In this document: one piece after another, positions 34,889 to 43,821 of the stretch
How the letters are laid out: each line of letters begins with the position of its first letter
How positions within the stretch are numbered: the first letter of the stretch is position 1
NCBI GenBank assembly: GCA_019414515.1
Contig: DXLX01000023.1
Location: forward strand, 62,001-126,000
Length of the DNA stretch: 64,000 nucleotides
Reading direction: 5' to 3'
Source: Collinsella sp.
Lineage (GTDB): Bacteria > Actinomycetota > Coriobacteriia > Coriobacteriales > Coriobacteriaceae
Notes under the pieces: model-generated
The model's input: the letters and a program-made list of their open reading frames with translations, nothing else
What the model was told of the DNA's origin: nothing
The model's database searches: none
Program-made: the position numbers and the translations under genes

Positions 34889-34926
34889 ACGCGCGCGGCG
34901 GGCCCGGCCTGTCGTGCGCGTTTTTT
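34889..34926 (+). terminator. Terminator after the AIM24-family gene
   Basis: A 15-bp stem including G-T pairs (34889-34903 with 34907-34921) runs into six T residues. Confidence 0.85.
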
Positions 34927-34943
34927 GGTGGCAAACGCCCTGT

Positions 34944-36203
34944 TTATCGGGTGCGGCTGTGCTCCTGCAGCGCATAGATCGACTTATCCATGTTGAACAG
35001 GTAGGCCAAGACGCAGACAATAAAGAACGTCGGCAGACTGCTAAAGCCAAAGACCTCGCAGCCAATAAAGATGGGCGCGAGCAGCGTATTGGTGGCGCTG
35101 CCAAAGACGGCGGCGTATCCCAGCGCGGCGCAGAGCTCGACGGGCATGCCGAGAATCCCGGCGAGTACGACACCCAGGCTGGCTCCGATGGAGAACAGCG
35201 GCGTCACCTCGCCACCCTGATATCCTGCGGCAAGCGTGGCGATGGTGAGTACGAATTTGAGCGCCCAGTCCCAAGGCATGATCGACGCCTCACCGTTGTC
35301 ACCCAGTGCCGCGGATATCAGGTTGGTGCCAAGGCCGCAGTATCGCCCCTGCCACAGCGCGAACAGAATCGCCGACAGCGCAAGGCCCATAACGGCAACG
35401 CGTATGTAAGGGCTGGGGAGCAGCCGCGCTGCAAGGGTCTTGGCATGGGCAAGGCACCAGGCAAAAGCTCCACCTACCATACCAAACGCGATACCCAACA
35501 ACGCCAGTCGTCCAAGACCGGGGAGGTCGAGCGCATACGAGGCGGTAACGGCGACCTCAAACTTCTCGAGCCCCAGAGCGCCGGAGGTCATGCTTGCGGC
35601 GAGCGAGGCTGTAAGCGCGGGAAACAGCGCGCGGTATTCCATGCGTCCTGCGACCAGTACTTCGATCGCAAAGACCGTGGCGGCGAGGGGCGTTCGGAAG
35701 AGTCCGGCAAAGCCGGCGGCCATGCCGATAAGCAAAAACGTGTTGCCGGGTTCTCGGAAAGGTAGACGTCGGCCGATCCAATGCGAGACGGTTGCGCCGA
35801 TCTGCACGGCTACGCCTTCGCGTCCCGCGCTGCCGCCAAAGAGATGCGTGGCCCACGTGCTCAGCATAATGAGCGGCACCAGACGCGGGGAGATGGCGTC
35901 CTCGCGTCCGTGACCTACGTCGAATACTAAGCTCATGCCCCGATCGGTGCCTTTGCCCCAGGTGAGGTAGGCAAATACGATGGCCAAGCCCATGAGGGCG
36001 AGGAAGGGAAGGAGCAGTACGATGTGCTCGTCACGGAAGGCGCCGATTGCCAGGAGCACACGACCAAAAAGGGCACTGATGGCGCCAACGATAACGCCGA
36101 TAGGGATTCCGACGGCGCCCATGAGCACGAGACCGCTATAGGTGTTGACCAGGCGTTTGATTCTGCTCGAAGCGCTGCTTTCTGACAATTTGCTTTTCGA
36201 CAC
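34944..36203 (-). CDS. ClC-family chloride channel/transporter
   Basis: A 419-residue membrane protein with about ten hydrophobic segments. GGSAGREGVAVQIGA carries the GREG(P/V) selectivity-filter sequence with the gating glutamate, so it is more likely a proton-coupled exchanger than a pure channel. No C-terminal CBS domains. The ion (chloride or fluoride) cannot be decided; the fluoride-specific CLC-F subgroup usually has Met at the filter, which I do not see. Monocistronic. Confidence 0.85.
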   Translation of the reverse strand: MSKSKLSESSASSRIKRLVNTYSGLVLMGAVGIPIGVIVGAISALFGRVLLAIGAFRDEHIVLLLPFLALMGLAIVFAYLTWGKGTDRGMSLVFDVGHGREDAISPRLVPLIMLSTWATHLFGGSAGREGVAVQIGATVSHWIGRRLPFREPGNTFLLIGMAAGFAGLFRTPLAATVFAIEVLVAGRMEYRALFPALTASLAASMTSGALGLEKFEVAVTASYALDLPGLGRLALLGIAFGMVGGAFAWCLAHAKTLAARLLPSPYIRVAVMGLALSAILFALWQGRYCGLGTNLISAALGDNGEASIMPWDWALKFVLTIATLAAGYQGGEVTPLFSIGASLGVVLAGILGMPVELCAALGYAAVFGSATNTLLAPIFIGCEVFGFSSLPTFFIVCVLAYLFNMDKSIYALQEHSRTR

Positions 36204-36373
36204 TTGCTCTCTTGATAGAAAAAGAGCTGGAGTTGCGCATCGTTGAGAGGCTTTCCAGCTTTAGCAAAACAAACTTATAAGATGCGACGGGCCGCGTCAA
36301 GATAATTACCGGACGGCCTAGGAGGCGGCTGGTTGGCCGGCTTAAAACCTAGCGTGTGAAATGACGCCCCACG

Positions 36374-37012
36374 CTATTCAGCGCGCTTGATAGGATGACG
36401 AACCACGGTCTTAAGTTTCTCCGGTGCGCATTTGCGTGGATCGGAGAGATAGATTTCGTGATGTAAACGGGTGTCTGAGAAGTCGGGAACATAGCCCAGC
36501 TCGGTCGTGTATTCATGCATAGCGTCTACGGTCGCCGGTTCGTTGTCGTAGGGCCCGGTGTGCATGCATTGAACGCAGAGACCCTCGTCAACTTTAAGCA
36601 GTTCGACGGCGGAAAAGTCCAGTTTCTTTTTGGTCGTGGCTTCCGCGACTGCCCAGTCAAAGTCATCTCGGGTGACGAAATCGGGCAGGCGGATGCACGA
36701 GATAAAGTTGAAATTGTCCTTGCGTACATAATCGATGCCGCCGCTCGGGGACTTTTGCCACCAGAAACCCTCGAGCGGCGGTACCACAAAGTCGAAATAG
36801 CCCTCGATACTCCTTGAGCCTTTCTTCGACATCTTGACGGTATAGGCGATGCCGTAAAGTAGCGGCAGGGCGTTTTGATACTCGCCACCTTCGGTATTTG
36901 GGTCGCCCTTTCCGCGAACGGCAACGTAGCTCATAGGCGGGACTGTTACGATGCTCGGCTTGCTTGCAGGTTTGTAGAGCTCCTTGCATTCCTTCTTAAA
37001 GTCGAACGCCAT
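36374..37012 (-). CDS. GyrI-like small-molecule-binding domain protein
   Basis: A 212-residue protein of the GyrI-like family (also called AraC effector-binding-like). MSYVAVRGKGDPN near residue 27 and the tandem domain with GFWWQKSP, MHTGPYDNEPATVDAMHEY and HHEIYLSDPRKCAPEKLKT are characteristic of this stand-alone type. Members bind hydrophobic or cationic compounds. Strong ribosome site (AAAGGCGG) before ATG 37012. An extended palindrome lies about 50 bases upstream. Confidence 0.85.
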   Translation of the reverse strand: MAFDFKKECKELYKPASKPSIVTVPPMSYVAVRGKGDPNTEGGEYQNALPLLYGIAYTVKMSKKGSRSIEGYFDFVVPPLEGFWWQKSPSGGIDYVRKDNFNFISCIRLPDFVTRDDFDWAVAEATTKKKLDFSAVELLKVDEGLCVQCMHTGPYDNEPATVDAMHEYTTELGYVPDFSDTRLHHEIYLSDPRKCAPEKLKTVVRHPIKRAE

Positions 37013-37056
37013 GTTGGCCGCCTTTCTGCGTATTGGCCTGCTTAGATAGTTGAATC

Positions 37057-37088
37057 ATATCATAGAAACGAACAGCTGTTCGAATGAT
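37057..37088. promoter_or_regulatory. Palindromic operator candidate upstream of the GyrI-like gene
   Basis: CGAACAGCTGTTCG (37069-37082) is a perfect 14-bp palindrome, flanked by ATCAT and ATGAT. The binding protein is unknown. Confidence 0.45.
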
Positions 37089-37193
37089 TTGGCTGACAGA
37101 TTGAGATGCGTGCGTTGTGTTTGGCGGTCGGCCTGACCCCGTTGATGATTTCTCGGCCTCCCCGGCGCCCTATCTATAGCTGCCGTTTCCCCA

Positions 37194-37234
37194 TATAAAA
37201 CCTGCCAAAATAAACCTGTCCCTTTTTGGTAGGT
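37194..37234 (-). repeat. Terminator-like repeat (CCTGCC family), copy 3
   Basis: The only minus-oriented copy in the window; the left arm has CCTACC in place of CCTGCC. It lies between the divergent GyrI-like and ABC ATPase genes and does not follow a gene end. Confidence 0.75.
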
Positions 37235-37283
37235 GGGAAATGGGTAATACTAAAGAGTTATCCGACCAGATGGGAATTAATCG

Positions 37284-37985
37284 ATGGCCTATATCGAATT
37301 CAAAGACGTCATCAAGGCATACGGCGAGGGCGATGCCCGCATCCACGCGCTCGACGGCGCGAGCTTTACGGTCGAGCGCGGCGAGCTCGCCATCATTTTG
37401 GGTGCTTCGGGTGCCGGCAAGACCACGGCCCTCAACATTCTGGGCGGCATGGACACGGCAACTTCTGGCACCGTGACGGTGGACGGGCGTGACGTGAGCT
37501 CTGCCAACGAGGCTCAGCTTGTGGAATACCGTCGCGCCGATGTTGGCTTTGTCTTTCAGTTCTACAATCTGGTCCCTAACCTGACGGCGCTTGAGAACGT
37601 CGAACTCGCGGCGCAGATCTGCCCCGATTCGCTCGATGCCGAGCAAACGCTTCGCCAGGTTGGCCTGGGCGACCGCCTCGCTAACTTTCCGGCGCAGCTT
37701 TCGGGCGGCGAGCAGCAGCGCGTATCCATCGCCCGCGCGCTGGCTAAGAACCCCAAGCTGCTTTTGTGCGACGAGCCTACGGGTGCACTCGACTACAAAA
37801 CCGGCAAGCAGATCTTGCAGCTGCTACAGGACACTTGCCGCAAGCAAGGCATTACGGTCATCATCATCACCCACAACTCTGCGCTGGCGCCCATGGCCGA
37901 TCGCCTGATCCGCTTTAAGAGCGGCCGCGTGGAGAGCGAGACGATCCAGCAAAATCCTGTGCCTATCGAGACGATCGAGTGGTAG
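37284..37985 (+). CDS. ABC transporter ATP-binding protein, MacB/LolD type
   Basis: A 233-residue ATPase: Walker A GASGAGKTT, signature LSGGEQQR, Walker B LLLCDEPTGALD, switch ITHN. It is followed six bases later by a very large FtsX permease, the usual gene pair. The function of such pairs in Gram-positive-type cells is usually peptide or lipid export, or coupling to wall hydrolysis; the substrate is unknown. Confidence 0.92.
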   Translation: MAYIEFKDVIKAYGEGDARIHALDGASFTVERGELAIILGASGAGKTTALNILGGMDTATSGTVTVDGRDVSSANEAQLVEYRRADVGFVFQFYNLVPNLTALENVELAAQICPDSLDAEQTLRQVGLGDRLANFPAQLSGGEQQRVSIARALAKNPKLLLCDEPTGALDYKTGKQILQLLQDTCRKQGITVIIITHNSALAPMADRLIRFKSGRVESETIQQNPVPIETIEW

Positions 37986-37990
37986 CGCCC

Positions 37991-40756
37991 ATGAATCAGG
38001 ACCGCCAAAACAGTCAACGCCGCGACGCGCAGAACACGGAGCGCGAGCAGGATTTTACGACCTACCGTACCGCCCAAAGCTCAAACGATATGGTGCCGAC
38101 GGTTTTTCGCCGTGGCATCTACCGCACGATTCGCGGCAGCCTCAAACGCTTCTTGTCTATCGTTGTGATCACCGCGCTTGGCGTGAGCGTGATGTGCGGC
38201 CTTAAGGCGGGCTGCGAGGACCTGTGTGATTCGGTCGACGCCTATTTTGACCAGCAGAATGTCTATGACATCAACGTGCAGTCGACCTATGGTCTGACCG
38301 ATGACGATATTGCCGCGATCCAAGAGGTCGATGGCGTCGAGACGGCCGAGGGCATCTATACCGAGACCGCCTATACCGCCGTGGGTACGACGCGCGAGCG
38401 TGTCGTCGTACAGAGCCTCTCCAAAGAGAATATTGACCAACCGGTGCTAGTGCGCGGCGAGCTGCCCGAGACTTCGGGCGAAGTGGCAGTGACCTCACGT
38501 TTTTTGAAGGCTTCGGGCAAGAAAATCGGCGATACGGTGAGCTTTGCCGCCAACGATGCGAGCTCGTCGAACCAAAGCGCCAAGGACCAGTTTGCCGATG
38601 GGGACTACACCATCACGGCCGAGGTTCTCGATCCTACCGACGTGAGCTCCGACTCGACAGTCAACGCCTTTCGCGCTGCTTCGACTGCGGACTACAAGTT
38701 CTACGTGAGCGAGGATGCCGCGACATCTTCTTCCTACTCCGCTGTCCACGTGGTCGTCGAGGGAGCCAAGAGCCTCAACTCCTATTCGGATGCCTACTCG
38801 GCAAAGATCAATGAGGTCAAGGGCAATATCGAGAAGATCCGCGAGGAGCGTGAGAAGGCGCGCGCCCAGGAGCTGACGGTCGACACACCGGCGAGCTTGG
38901 ACGCAGCTGAGCGTCAGGCGAATATGGTCTTTGGGATCGAGCAGGACAACATCAATCGCATGGCCGAGGGCAGCGACGAGCGTGCGCAGGCGCAAGCCGA
39001 CCTGGACCAGCGCCGTGCCGCCGCCGACCAGCAGTTTGCCGATGCCCGCGCCGAGCTCTCTGACCTGGGCGAATGCACCTGGTACATCCAGGACCGCGAT
39101 AACATCGCAAGCTACTCGAGCGTGGAGAGCGATAGCTCGTCAATTGAGGCCATTGCCACGGTGTTCCCGTTCATCTTCTTTATCGTCGCCGTGCTCATCA
39201 GCCTCACCACCGCCACGCGCATGGTCGAGGAGGAGCGCACGCTCATTGGCCTGTACAAGGCGCTCGGCTATTCGCGCGGGCGTATCCTGTCCAAATATGT
39301 GGACTACTCGCTGTGGGCGTGTCTGATCGGTGGCGTGCTCGGCAATATCATCGGATTTGTGGGTCTGCCGCTGTTCTTGTTTACGGTGTTCGACGACATG
39401 TACTCGCTGCCCCAGATGTTGCTTTCGTACGACATCGTGTCATCACTCGTGTCGGTAGCGCTGTTTGCCGTGGGCGTGGTGGGCGCCACGATTATCGCCT
39501 GCCGCCACGAGATGGCCGAGACCCCAGCCTCGCTCATGCGCCCCAAGGCCCCGCGCGCCGGCTCGCGCATTCTGCTCGAGCGCATCGGCTTTATCTGGCA
39601 CCGCATGGGCTTTTTGAACAAGGTCGCTGCACGCAACTTATTCCGCTACAAAAAGCGCGCCTTTATGACCATCTTCGGTATCGCCGGCTGCACGGCGCTC
39701 GTGATTTGCGGTATGGGAATTCGCGACACGTCGGTGGCGCTTTCGCCCAAACAGTACGGGCATATCACGCGCTATGACTTGCTGGCGGTCGCCAATCCCG
39801 ACGATTTTTCGCAGACGTGCGCGGCATTGGATGAGCGCAGCACGGCCAATGATTCCAACGTGACGGTGACCTCGACCCTGCCGATTATGACCGACAACGT
39901 CACCTTTACATTCGGCGGAAAGAGCGAGACCGTGCAGCTGATCGTGGTGCCCGATGACCGCACGAACGACCTGGATGACTACGTGCGCCTAGAGGACGAG
40001 TCCAAAGAACCGCTCGCCCTGCGTGACGGGGATGTGTATTTGAGCAAGAGCTCTCAGCTGGTGCTGGGGATTCAGCCGGGCGATACGGCACACGTCCAGG
40101 ATTCGTCGCTCAATGTTGCCAAGGTCAAAGTCAGCGACATCTCGCTCAACTATCTGGGCAACACGCTTTACATGACGCAGGGCACCTATGAGCGCGCGTT
40201 CGGTCGAAGTGCACGCCTTAACGGCGTCTTTGTGCTGCTTAAGGGTTCGTCGGCCGACCAGATTGCGTTTAGCAAGAATCTTAAGAGTGACGGTTGGCTT
40301 ACGATTTCGAGTACGGCCGAGCATTGGGAAAACTATGAGGCGAACTTTACGATTATCAATTCGGTCGTGGTGCTCGTGACCTTTATGGCGGCGTGCCTGT
40401 CGTTTGTGGTGGTGTTTACGCTGTCCAACACGAATATCTCCGAGCGCGAGCGCGAGCTGGCGACCATTAAGGTGCTGGGCTTCCGCCGTGGCGAGGTGCA
40501 CCACTACGTCAACAAGGAGACGTTGATCCTCACGGCGATTGGTGCCGCGCTGGGCGTACCGCTGGGTGGTGCGCTGGCCGAGAGCTTTACGTACATCTTG
40601 CAGATGCCGTCATTGTACTTTGACGTCGAAGTCGAGCCGCTGAGCTACGTGCTTGCCGTGGTGCTTTCCTTCGGCTTTACGATCATCGTCAACCTCGCTA
40701 CCAATCGCACCCTCAATAAGATCGACATGGTCGGCGCCCTCAAGAGCGCCGAGTAG
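37991..40756 (+). CDS. Large ABC transporter permease with two FtsX domains
   Basis: A 921-residue permease. After a polar 40-residue start and one membrane segment (about 50-75) comes an outer domain (about 80-385). This includes a charged, Gln/Glu/Arg-rich stretch (about 270-350) likely to form a coiled coil. The first FtsX block is at about 395-545, a second outer domain follows (about 585-770) and the last FtsX block runs to the end. ATG 37991 is used; GTG 37979 would overlap the ATPase gene. A terminator-like repeat starts at the base after the stop codon. Confidence 0.88.
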   Translation: MNQDRQNSQRRDAQNTEREQDFTTYRTAQSSNDMVPTVFRRGIYRTIRGSLKRFLSIVVITALGVSVMCGLKAGCEDLCDSVDAYFDQQNVYDINVQSTYGLTDDDIAAIQEVDGVETAEGIYTETAYTAVGTTRERVVVQSLSKENIDQPVLVRGELPETSGEVAVTSRFLKASGKKIGDTVSFAANDASSSNQSAKDQFADGDYTITAEVLDPTDVSSDSTVNAFRAASTADYKFYVSEDAATSSSYSAVHVVVEGAKSLNSYSDAYSAKINEVKGNIEKIREEREKARAQELTVDTPASLDAAERQANMVFGIEQDNINRMAEGSDERAQAQADLDQRRAAADQQFADARAELSDLGECTWYIQDRDNIASYSSVESDSSSIEAIATVFPFIFFIVAVLISLTTATRMVEEERTLIGLYKALGYSRGRILSKYVDYSLWACLIGGVLGNIIGFVGLPLFLFTVFDDMYSLPQMLLSYDIVSSLVSVALFAVGVVGATIIACRHEMAETPASLMRPKAPRAGSRILLERIGFIWHRMGFLNKVAARNLFRYKKRAFMTIFGIAGCTALVICGMGIRDTSVALSPKQYGHITRYDLLAVANPDDFSQTCAALDERSTANDSNVTVTSTLPIMTDNVTFTFGGKSETVQLIVVPDDRTNDLDDYVRLEDESKEPLALRDGDVYLSKSSQLVLGIQPGDTAHVQDSSLNVAKVKVSDISLNYLGNTLYMTQGTYERAFGRSARLNGVFVLLKGSSADQIAFSKNLKSDGWLTISSTAEHWENYEANFTIINSVVVLVTFMAACLSFVVVFTLSNTNISERERELATIKVLGFRRGEVHHYVNKETLILTAIGAALGVPLGGALAESFTYILQMPSLYFDVEVEPLSYVLAVVLSFGFTIIVNLATNRTLNKIDMVGALKSAE

Positions 40757-40796
40757 CCTGCCAAAAAGGGACAGGTTTATTTTGGCAGGTTTTATC
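40757..40796 (+). repeat. Terminator-like repeat (CCTGCC family), copy 4
   Basis: Starts immediately after the permease stop codon. The stem is followed by TTTTATC and the family flank GGGGCAAACGC. Confidence 0.85.
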
Positions 40797-40840
40797 GGGG
40801 CAAACGCCGGACAACCATTAGGTGGCCCGGCGTTTGCCCC
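40797..40840 (+). terminator. Second hairpin after the ABC operon
   Basis: A perfect 14-bp stem (40797-40810 with 40827-40840). Its left arm is the conserved flank of the preceding repeat, so the flank can pair with its own downstream complement here. No T run. Confidence 0.5.
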
Positions 40841-40955
40841 GTCAAACGGGCTTTCCATTTGCCTTTCATTCTATTTGGTTTTCGCTCGCAGGCGTGGATG
40901 AGAGACTCTCTTTGGCCTTCGAGATTGGGCTTGTATGGGTCGTATGCCACAAAAT

Positions 40956-41095
40956 GGGCCTATCTACTACGTTTGCTACCACACCCTCGACCGTGACAAA
41001 GATTATGAAATTAAAACCGCAGGTAGATGGCTTGCCAGTTTTCGGAAAAGGCGGGTATGGTCGGCCCTCTCGAGTTAAACGTAGTAAATAGGCCC
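40956..41095. repeat. Structured intergenic element, ACCGCAGGT-core family, copy 2
   Basis: Arms 40956-40974 and 41077-41095 pair at 18 of 19 positions. The core has GACAAA (40995) and TAAAACCGCAGGT (from 41012), as in the element at 3039, but the arms are unrelated. The rest of the 40841-41270 gap holds only this and the following palindrome. Confidence 0.6.
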
Positions 41096-41157
41096 TTTTC
41101 TTGGCGCGCGGTCAGCTCAATGCTAATCTCCGTGCCGGAACTGACCCAGTTGTTTGT

Positions 41158-41226
41158 AAGTTGCGGTGATATACGGACTGTTTGGCGCTTTGGAGCTTCA
41201 AAACAGTCCCTATCTCACCGCAACTT
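41158..41226. repeat. TTGCGGTGATAT palindrome, copy 1
   Basis: Arms 41158-41183 and 41201-41226 pair at 24 of 26 positions around a 17-base loop. The first 15 bases (from AGTTGCGGTGATATA) match the copy at 49576; the rest of the stem differs but still pairs. Confidence 0.65.
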
Positions 41227-41270
41227 AGGAGAAGGGCGGGGGCGGTTGGGTGCTGGTGGGTCGGAGCGTG

Positions 41271-42209
41271 TTAGGCCTGTTTGCGGTGCTTCCATTGTTT
41301 GCGGCACCAGCGCATGAGCGCCTTTATGACGGGAATCGTGATGAGGATGATCCATGCAGGATGGGGCTGTCCCAAACAGAGCCACATGTAGAGGAACCAA
41401 GCGATGGCGGCTGCCGGGTAGATGGCCTCGATCAGCTTAGACAGGTGGCGCCGATCGATGAAGTCACCAATCGCGTAGTAGACGGGAACCAGAAAGACGA
41501 GGAAAAGCCCCATGCCCCATGTGCCGTAGACAATGCCGAGCACCAGATAGGCGAGAGTGACAAGTGCGGGGAAGGGGAATTTGTTCCATGCACGTCCGAC
41601 CTTGGTGTGGAAATGCTTGCCATGATGGTCGAGCTTGTCGTGTGCTTCCTTCCAGCTGGAAAACGTCTCGCCGTCGATGGTGACGGTGCCGTCGTCATTG
41701 GTGCGTACGCTATGTCCATCGTCCTCAAGCGTATCGATATGCACGCCGTCCGGCCCCACATGCACCTCTTCGCCCTTGCGCTCGTTGGTCACATGGATGC
41801 CGCTCCAACCAACATGGACTTCCTCGCCTTTATTGGGATCAATGACGTGGATACCGCGCGCGAGGGAAATATCGACAAGTGGCTTATCGCTGCAATCAGC
41901 GTGCTCAGTAGAAGCCTCAGCCTCTTCAGCCTTATCTGAAGCTTTGGTGCCGGCGTTGCTGTTCTGCGCCTCATCATCAGCCTGTGAGTCATCAGCGCTA
42001 GCCACCGCCTCCCCATACAGCAGCTCATCCAACGACACGTCATACAGCGCGGCGAGCGCAATGAGGTTATCGGTATCGGGTGAGGACTCGCTGCGCTCCC
42101 ATTTACTGACAGCCTGACGACTCACACCCAGCTGGGCGGCAAGCGCCTCCTGAGAAAGCCCGGCAGCCTTGCGGCGATCGACGAGGCGCTGTGCCATCGC
42201 AAGATCCAT
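41271..42209 (-). CDS. XRE-type helix-turn-helix protein with repeat linker and C-terminal membrane segments
   Basis: A 312-residue protein. The N-terminus (about 1-60) is a classic HTH (AAQLGVSRQAVSKWERSESSPDTDNLIAL, then SLDELLYG). An acidic Ala/Glu/Asp linker follows (about 65-110). Then come two copies of a GIHV...KGEEVHVG motif (about 118-160) that may form small beta strands, and three hydrophobic segments near the end (about 225-300). This is a membrane-tethered regulator design; the signal and targets are unknown. ATG 42209 follows AAAGGAAC; an upstream extension lacks a site. ACCGGTAGC appears twice upstream (about 42264 and 42319) and may be its operator. Confidence 0.75.
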   Translation of the reverse strand: MDLAMAQRLVDRRKAAGLSQEALAAQLGVSRQAVSKWERSESSPDTDNLIALAALYDVSLDELLYGEAVASADDSQADDEAQNSNAGTKASDKAEEAEASTEHADCSDKPLVDISLARGIHVIDPNKGEEVHVGWSGIHVTNERKGEEVHVGPDGVHIDTLEDDGHSVRTNDDGTVTIDGETFSSWKEAHDKLDHHGKHFHTKVGRAWNKFPFPALVTLAYLVLGIVYGTWGMGLFLVFLVPVYYAIGDFIDRRHLSKLIEAIYPAAAIAWFLYMWLCLGQPHPAWIILITIPVIKALMRWCRKQWKHRKQA

Positions 42210-42427
42210 GGTGGTTCCTTTCGTTTGATGGTCGAATCGAATGAGCCGAGTATGCCGAGAACAACCGGTAGCGACCACCATTTCTAGTTAGAATCTGCCC
42301 CAACCCTACCGCAACTACCGGTAGCAATCCCTAACGACCAGCCATTTCAGGACAAATGTCAGTGCTACTCTCAGCTAAGAGCTTGCAACATCCCAAAATC
42401 TCAGCCCACGCACTTGCAGCAAGAAGA

Positions 42428-42610
42428 CGAATAGCCTCGGCCTCCCTAGTTACCGCAGGAGGCCCCAGAGCTTACCTCCCAAATCTTTCCGCAGGACGGA
42501 AGGATCCCGCCGCGCGAAGCGCACGGCGGGATCCTGACATGTCCGAGGACGATTTGGGAGGTAAGCCCTGGGGCCTCCGATGAGAGCAGTTTCGGCCGAG
42601 GCTATTCGTC
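42428..42610 (-). repeat. Two-tier hairpin element (GTCCTC/TGCGGAA family), copy D
   Basis: Read on the minus strand it follows pfkA. The outermost arm (42594-42610) covers the pfkA stop codon and last two codons and pairs perfectly over 17 bp with 42426-42442. The main stem is 28 bp with one mismatch (42458-42485 with 42551-42578). The loop is GTCCTC (complement of 42545-42550) and TGCGGAAA (complement of 42486-42493), enclosing GGAC/GTCC and a GGATCCCGCC stem. Confidence 0.8.
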
Positions 42611-43681
42611 GCCGAAGCTGATGCCCAACGCCTTGGCTTCGCGCACCAGATCGCTCTGGGGATCGACGTACTTGAGCTTGCCGGCGACATCCTCGAGCGG
42701 CATATGGCACATCTTGCCGTCGCGCAGGGCAATCATGTAGCCAAACTCGCCGCGCAGGCAGCCGAGCGCTGCCTCGACACCGCACTGGGTCGCAAAGATG
42801 CGGTCCTGGGCGTCGGGCTGACCGCCGCGCTGCGTGTGGCCGGGGATGGCGACGCGGGTCTCGCGACCGGTCTTGGCCTCAATCTCCTTGGCAATGTCGT
42901 AGACGATCGACGGGCTTGTGCGCTCGGCGAGCTTCTTCTTGTACTCCTTCTTGGACAGCGCCGCGTCCTCCTTGGAGATAGCGCCCTCGGCGACGGCCAC
43001 GATGGTAAAGCGGCTGCCGGTCTCCATGCGATGCTCAATGGTCTTGATGACGTTATCCATGTCGTAGGGAATCTCGGGAATCAAGATGACATCCGCGCCG
43101 CCCGCGACGCCGGCGTGCAGCGGAATCCAGCCGACCTTGTGGCCCATGATCTCGATGACAAACACGCGGCCGTGGCTCGAAGCGGTGGTGTGGATGTCGT
43201 CGATGCACTTGGTGGCGACGTCGATGGCGCTCGTAAAGCCAAACGTCAACTCGGTGCCCCAGGTGTCGTTATCGATGGTCTTGGGCAGGGCGATAACGTT
43301 GAGGCCCTCTTCGCGCAGGCGGTTGGCGGTCTTGGTGGATCCGTTGCCGCCCAGCATAAACAGGCAGTCGAGCTGCAACTTGTGATAGGTGTGGACCATC
43401 GCGGGCACCTTCTCGACGCCGTCGGCCTCGGGAGTATCCAGGCGCTTGAACGGCGTACGGCTCGTGCCCAGGATGGTGCCGCCGCGGGTGAGGATACCGC
43501 TAAAATCGGCGGGCGTCATGACGCGGAACCTGCTGTAGATAAGGCCCTGGTAACCGTCCTCAAAACCGTAGATCTCGATAGGCTCTTCGCTATTGGTCAT
43601 GAGTGTTTTGACGATGCCGCGCATGGTGGCGTTGAGTGCCTGGCAGTCGCCGCCACTGGTAAGAAGACCGATCCTGAGCAT
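42602..43681 (-). CDS. pfkA: 6-phosphofructokinase
   Basis: Phosphorylates fructose 6-phosphate in glycolysis. The 359-residue protein begins IGLLTSGGDCQALNA, and PKTIDNDTWGTELTFGF holds the catalytic Asp residues. The phosphate-loop motif reads LGGNGSTKTANRL: the Gly that marks ATP use is kept, but the preceding metal-binding Asp of GGDGS is Asn. The Lys in PKTIDND is normally a feature of pyrophosphate-dependent or group III enzymes. ATP is my best guess for the donor. Single gene; its 3' end is embedded in repeat D. Confidence 0.9.
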   Translation of the reverse strand: MLRIGLLTSGGDCQALNATMRGIVKTLMTNSEEPIEIYGFEDGYQGLIYSRFRVMTPADFSGILTRGGTILGTSRTPFKRLDTPEADGVEKVPAMVHTYHKLQLDCLFMLGGNGSTKTANRLREEGLNVIALPKTIDNDTWGTELTFGFTSAIDVATKCIDDIHTTASSHGRVFVIEIMGHKVGWIPLHAGVAGGADVILIPEIPYDMDNVIKTIEHRMETGSRFTIVAVAEGAISKEDAALSKKEYKKKLAERTSPSIVYDIAKEIEAKTGRETRVAIPGHTQRGGQPDAQDRIFATQCGVEAALGCLRGEFGYMIALRDGKMCHMPLEDVAGKLKYVDPQSDLVREAKALGISFGDE

Positions 43682-43821
43682 GATGAATCCTTCCGGGCAA
43701 GTTATAACATGCGCATAAGTTTACCCCCGCACACTGTTGATACAGGGGTAAAACGTGTTAGCTCAAATGTATAGAAATGTAAGCAGTGTCAGGCGAGCGT
43801 AAGGACGACGGGCCTGGCTCC

